From Catellatospora paridis (GTDB lineage: Bacteria; Actinomycetota; Actinomycetes; Mycobacteriales; Micromonosporaceae), in NCBI RefSeq assembly GCF_009720365.1, contig NZ_ML769315.1, positions 465,621 through 529,620 of the forward strand: DNA of 64,000 nt, written 5' to 3'. A program made the translations under genes and the position numbers. The notes below the pieces were generated by a model. It did not search any database. It was not told the DNA's origin and saw nothing but the letters and a program-made list of their open reading frames with translations. This document shows, piece after piece, positions 61,011-64,000 of the stretch (position 1 is its first letter; every line of letters starts with the position of its first letter).

Positions 61011-61058
61011 AAGAAGGGCACCTTCCCATCGCAAAGCGATGTACAAGGTGCCCTTCTT
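61011..61058. repeat. Palindromic element family C, copy C3
   Basis: AAGAAGGGCACCTT / AAGGTGCCCTTCTT arms (61011-61024, 61045-61058) with a nested ATCGC-aaa-GCGAT hairpin. Followed 36 bp later by the half D3, the same C-then-D order as at 16676-16813. Confidence 0.8.
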
Positions 61059-61094
61059 AACGTGCGTCTGCGCTCCGGCGCTCCGGTTGTGGGC

Positions 61095-61132
61095 GGAGAT
61101 CGCCGTTTCGTGTCAAGATCTGCAGTCGGACC
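61095..61132. repeat. Palindromic element family D, left half (D3)
   Basis: GGAGATCGCCGTTTCGTGTC onwards matches the left arm of D1 (GGAGATCGCCGTTTgGTGTC); the right arm is absent, so this is a decayed copy. Confidence 0.7.
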
Positions 61133-61208
61133 ACGGGCCGGCCGCGCGGACCGAGCTAGCCGTGTTCGCACGGAGAGCCGGCCGCAGCGACGGAGGCGGC
61201 GGGCGGTT

Positions 61209-62738
61209 TCAGCTTGCGGCGCAGGCGGAGGCGGCCGGGGTGGGCTGGGTGGGGGGCTTGCCGATGGTGGGCAGGCCGAGCATGACGCCGGCGGTGCGGG
61301 CCACGCGGCCCGCCTCATAGGCGTCGCCGGCGCGGGTGCGCCGGTGCGAGACCAGGGGGCCGTCACAGTTCAGGTGGTGCGGGGCGGCGTAGTCGACCGT
61401 GGTGTGCACGATGTCGCCGGGCCGCACCAGCGGAACCTGCTCCGGGGCCACCGCGAAGTGCACCAGCCGGCCGTCGCGGGCGCGGCCCGACATACGCCCG
61501 GTGGCCTGGTCCTTACGGCCCTCGCCGACCGCGACCAGCACCTCGACCTCGCGCCCGACCAGCTTCTTGTTCTCCGCCCAGGTGATCTCCTCCAGGGTGG
61601 CCACGAGCCGTTCGTAGCGCTCCTGCACCACCGCCTTGGGCACCTGGTTGTCCATGGTCGCCGCGGGCGTGCCGGGCCGGATCGAGTACTGGAACGTGAA
61701 CGCGCTGGAGAACCGCGACTCCCGCACGACCCGCAGGGTCTCCTGGAAGTCCTCCTCGGTCTCCCCTGGGAAGCCCACGATGATGTCGGTGGTGATCGCC
61801 GCGTCCGGCATCGCCGCACGCACCTTCTCGATGATCGACAGGTACCGGTCGGACCGGTACGAGCGCTTCATCGCCTTGAGCACCGCGTCGGACCCCGACT
61901 GCAGCGGCATGTGCAGCGAGTGGCAGACGTTGTCCGTCTCGGCCATCGCCTCGATCACGTCGTCGGTGAACGCGGCCGGGTGCGGGCTGGTGAAACGCAC
62001 CCGCTCCAGGCCCTTGTCCCGTAGCTGCCCGGTGGCCCGCAGCAGCTTGCCGAAGGCGAGCCGGTCGCCGAACTCGACGCCGTACGTGTTCACGTTCTGG
62101 CCGAGCAGGGTCACCTCGAGCACGCCCTCGGCGACCAGCGCCTCGACCTCGGCGAGCACGTCGCCGGGGCGGCGGTCCTTCTCCTTCCCGCGCAGGCTGG
62201 GCACGATACAGAAGGTGCAGGTGTTGTTGCAGCCGACCGAGATCGACACCCAGCCGGAGTACGTCGACTCGCGCCGGGTCGGCAGCGTCGACGGGAACAC
62301 CTCCAGCGACTCCAGCAGCTCGACCTGTGCCTGCTCGTTGTGGCGGGCCCGCTCCAGCAGCACCGGCAGCGAGCCGATGTTGTGGGTGCCGAACACGACG
62401 TCGACCCAGGGCGCCTTCTTGACGATCTCGCCCTGGTCCTTCTGCGCGAGGCAGCCGCCGACGGCGATCTGCATGCCCGGGTGCTTGTCCTTGACCGGGC
62501 GCAGGTGGCCGAGGTTGCCGTAGAGGCGGTTGTCGGCGTTCTCGCGCACCGCACAGGTGTTGAACACGACGACGTCCGGCGTGCGGCCGGGTTCGGCGGC
62601 CGGGTCCAGCCGCACGTATCCGGCACCGTCGAGCAGGCCCGAGATGCGCTCGGAGTCGTGCACGTTCATCTGGCACCCGTACGTACGCACCTCGTAGGTG
62701 CGGGCGGGCGCGCTCTGGGTTTCAGGCTGACTGGTCAT
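61209..62738 (-). CDS. miaB: tRNA-2-methylthio-N6-dimethylallyladenosine synthase
   Basis: 509 residues. Radical-SAM methylthiotransferase: N-terminal MTTase domain ([20 protein letters not shown] with its three cysteines), radical SAM CxxxCxxC in [20 protein letters not shown], and C-terminal TRAM domain ([20 protein letters not shown]). Acts on A37 after MiaA. The C-terminus extends about 40 residues past TRAM, rich in Thr/Pro/Ala. Start ATG 62738; weak ribosome site. Confidence 0.95.
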   Translation of the reverse strand: MTSQPETQSAPARTYEVRTYGCQMNVHDSERISGLLDGAGYVRLDPAAEPGRTPDVVVFNTCAVRENADNRLYGNLGHLRPVKDKHPGMQIAVGGCLAQKDQGEIVKKAPWVDVVFGTHNIGSLPVLLERARHNEQAQVELLESLEVFPSTLPTRRESTYSGWVSISVGCNNTCTFCIVPSLRGKEKDRRPGDVLAEVEALVAEGVLEVTLLGQNVNTYGVEFGDRLAFGKLLRATGQLRDKGLERVRFTSPHPAAFTDDVIEAMAETDNVCHSLHMPLQSGSDAVLKAMKRSYRSDRYLSIIEKVRAAMPDAAITTDIIVGFPGETEEDFQETLRVVRESRFSSAFTFQYSIRPGTPAATMDNQVPKAVVQERYERLVATLEEITWAENKKLVGREVEVLVAVGEGRKDQATGRMSGRARDGRLVHFAVAPEQVPLVRPGDIVHTTVDYAAPHHLNCDGPLVSHRRTRAGDAYEAGRVARTAGVMLGLPTIGKPPTQPTPAASACAAS

Positions 62739-62884
62739 CTCAATCGACCAGGGTATCCGGTCGCGGGCACGGGCAGGGAATCCGGGGAAGTTACCCGGCT
62801 GTGACCATCCAGCGCCGTTGCCGTCACCCCGGCGGCCCTAAGGTCGGTGGGACGACGATGTACGCACCCCGAAAGGACGGTGGC

Positions 62885-63628
62885 ATGTCCCACGAACCGC
62901 TCATTGTGCTGGACGCGGTGAACAAGTGGTTCGGAGACCTGCACGTGCTCCGCGATGTGAGCCTCACGGTGGACCGCGGTGAGGTGGTCGTGGTGATCGG
63001 CCCGTCCGGCTCGGGCAAGTCGACGCTGTGCCGTGCCGTCAACCGGCTGGAGACGATCAACTCGGGCTCCATCCGCTTCGACGGCAAGGAACTGCCGGCC
63101 GAGGGCCGCGCGCTGGCGAAGCTGCGCAGCGAGGTCGGCATGGTCTTCCAGTCGTTCAACCTCTTCGCCCACATGAGCATCCTCGACAACGTCATGCTCG
63201 GGCCGCTGAAGGTGCGCGGCGAGAGCAAGGCGGTCGCCCGCGAGCGCGCCCTGGCGCTGCTCGACCGGGTCGGCATCGCCAGCCAGGCCGACAAGCTGCC
63301 GGTGCAGCTGTCCGGCGGTCAGCAGCAGCGGGCCGCGATCGCCCGCGCGCTGGCCATGCAGCCCAAGGCGATGCTGTTCGACGAGCCCACCAGCGCGCTG
63401 GACCCGGAGATGGTCGGCGAGGTGCTGGAGGTCATGACCTCGCTGGCCAAGGAGGGCATGACCATGATCGTGGTGACCCACGAGATGGGCTTCGCCCGGG
63501 CCGCCGCCGACCGGGTCGCCTTCATGGCGGACGGGCAGCTGGTCGAGCAGGCGCCGCCCGCCGAGTTCTTCGGCAACCCGAAGAGCGAGCGGGCGCGCGA
63601 CTTCCTGTCCAAGGTCCTGCAGCACTGA
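62885..63628 (+). CDS. gluA: Glutamate-type amino acid ABC transporter ATPase
   Basis: 247 residues from ATG 62885 (AAAGGA upstream). Walker [20 protein letters not shown]-loop [15 protein letters not shown], signature [15 protein letters not shown], Walker [16 protein letters not shown], switch [10 protein letters not shown]. Type-three polar-amino-acid uptake ATPase (GlnQ/GluA group). The binding-protein gene follows; permeases gluC/gluD would lie beyond the window. Divergent from miaB. Confidence 0.93.
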   Translation: MSHEPLIVLDAVNKWFGDLHVLRDVSLTVDRGEVVVVIGPSGSGKSTLCRAVNRLETINSGSIRFDGKELPAEGRALAKLRSEVGMVFQSFNLFAHMSILDNVMLGPLKVRGESKAVARERALALLDRVGIASQADKLPVQLSGGQQQRAAIARALAMQPKAMLFDEPTSALDPEMVGEVLEVMTSLAKEGMTMIVVTHEMGFARAAADRVAFMADGQLVEQAPPAEFFGNPKSERARDFLSKVLQH

Positions 63629-63635
63629 ACAGACT

Positions 63636-63657
63636 CCGCCGCCTCACCAGGCGGCGG
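63636..63657 (+). promoter_or_regulatory. Intercistronic hairpin between gluA and gluB
   Basis: CCGCCGCCT / AGGCGGCGG with a 4-nt loop. Typical for attenuated read-through or mRNA stabilisation that favours the binding protein over the ATPase. Confidence 0.6.
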
Positions 63658-63712
63658 CATGGAACGCCTGACGTCGCGCACGCGGCGCGCGGGCTCATAG
63701 GGAGGGACACCA

Positions 63713-64000
63713 ATGCGCATCAAGCGTCTTGCCGCCATCGCGGCCGTCGCCGTGCTCGCGCTCGGGGCCGCCGCCTGCGGCAGCGACAGCGACACGCCGA
63801 GCACCCCGTCCGGCGAGAGCCCGCTGGTCGCGAAGGCGAAGGCCGGCCAGCTCAAGTTCGGCGTCAAGGCCGACCAGCCGGGCCTCGGCCTGCAGGCCGG
63901 CAGCGCGTACGAGGGCTTCGACATCGAGATCGCGAAGATCATCGCGAAGGGCCTGGGTGGCGACGCCGCCAAGAACACCTACGTGACCACCGTGTCGGCC
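63713..64000 (+). CDS. gluB: Glutamate-type ABC transporter substrate-binding lipoprotein, 3' end cut
   Basis: 96 residues visible. GGAGGG ahead of the ATG. Lipoprotein signal with lipobox LGAAAC, Ser/Thr-rich linker, then the family opening AGQLKFGVKADQPGLGL and YEGFDIEIAKIIAKGLG of polar-amino-acid binding proteins (GluB). Runs off the right edge. Confidence 0.92.
   Translation, partial: MRIKRLAAIAAVAVLALGAAACGSDSDTPSTPSGESPLVAKAKAGQLKFGVKADQPGLGLQAGSAYEGFDIEIAKIIAKGLGGDAAKNTYVTTVSA

Larger units (their letters stand above)
60886..61208. other. Intergenic region between ebo-like operon and miaB
   Basis: 323 bp. It contains the AT-rich promoter region of the leftward operon (about 60900-60960), palindromic element C3 and a half element D3, and the 3' flank of the leftward miaB. 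No gene is seen. Confidence 0.6.

Overview
This window is a high-GC chromosomal segment of an actinomycete, most plausibly a member of the Micromonosporaceae. The reasons are the codon bias, the many GTG starts with strong GGAGG ribosome sites, and the block miaB / miaA-dapF / hflX / lexA / nrdR-nrdJ (class II, B12-dependent ribonucleotide reductase), which is typical of actinobacteria. Small palindromic repeats recur in several intergenic gaps. Genus cannot be fixed from the sequence. I see no rRNA, tRNA, CRISPR array, prophage or complete insertion sequence.

Left third (1-22.7 kb): a truncated SF2 helicase, a TRIC/YicG channel, ribokinase, a DUF3039 protein, the psuG-psuK pseudouridine-catabolism pair, DUF3099 and an AlaX tRNA-editing protein. 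Next comes a probable secondary-metabolite pair, read right to left: a diaminobutyrate aminotransferase (dat, 12590-14011) followed by a 1,680-residue Pls-type membrane NRPS (7384-12426) with a phosphopantetheinyl transferase fused to its C-terminus. Divergent from it lies an LprG lipoprotein/P55-type MFS pair. After that: an HhH-GPD protein, a MazEF-type toxin-antitoxin pair, VanZ, a SAM methyltransferase, dtd, Spo0M and an HrdB-type sigma factor.

Middle (22.8-38.9 kb): a SigE-family ECF sigma factor with a membrane-anchored partner. A leftward run holds rhodanese, two overlapping micro-ORFs, AcuC deacetylase and a GNAT/acyl-CoA-synthetase (Pat) acetyltransferase, probably a protein acetylation eraser and writer. 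Then an IdeR/DtxR regulator, VOC proteins, a lipoprotein, an aldo/keto reductase, an EamA transporter, a TPR protein, a DUF6915 pair, a metallo-beta-lactamase-fold hydrolase, a toxin-antitoxin operon with a composite Phd/HicB-like antitoxin, and a serine hydrolase.

Right third (39-64 kb): nrdR-nrdJ behind a tandem pair of NrdR-box candidates exactly 31 bp apart, divergent lexA with an SOS box, a membrane protein with a G/Y/Q-rich tail, hflX, an NAD-type malic enzyme, miaA-dapF, a DUF349 protein and a secreted GH5 cellulase with a CBM2. A six-gene, fully overlapping leftward operon (53790-60885) follows: inositol-3-phosphate synthase-like, UbiA/SCO3242-type prenyltransferase, sugar-phosphate-isomerase fused to EboA, TatD-like EboB, EboE and a phosphodiesterase. 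It resembles the ebo metabolite-trafficking cluster but lacks an EboD (dehydroquinate-synthase-like) gene in this window. The window ends with miaB and the start of a glutamate-type ABC transporter (gluA, partial gluB).

The most unusual items are the NRPS-PPTase fusion paired with a diaminobutyrate supply gene, the ebo-like operon led by an inositol-phosphate-synthase homologue, and four families of palindromic intergenic repeats, two of which bracket single genes in inverted orientation.
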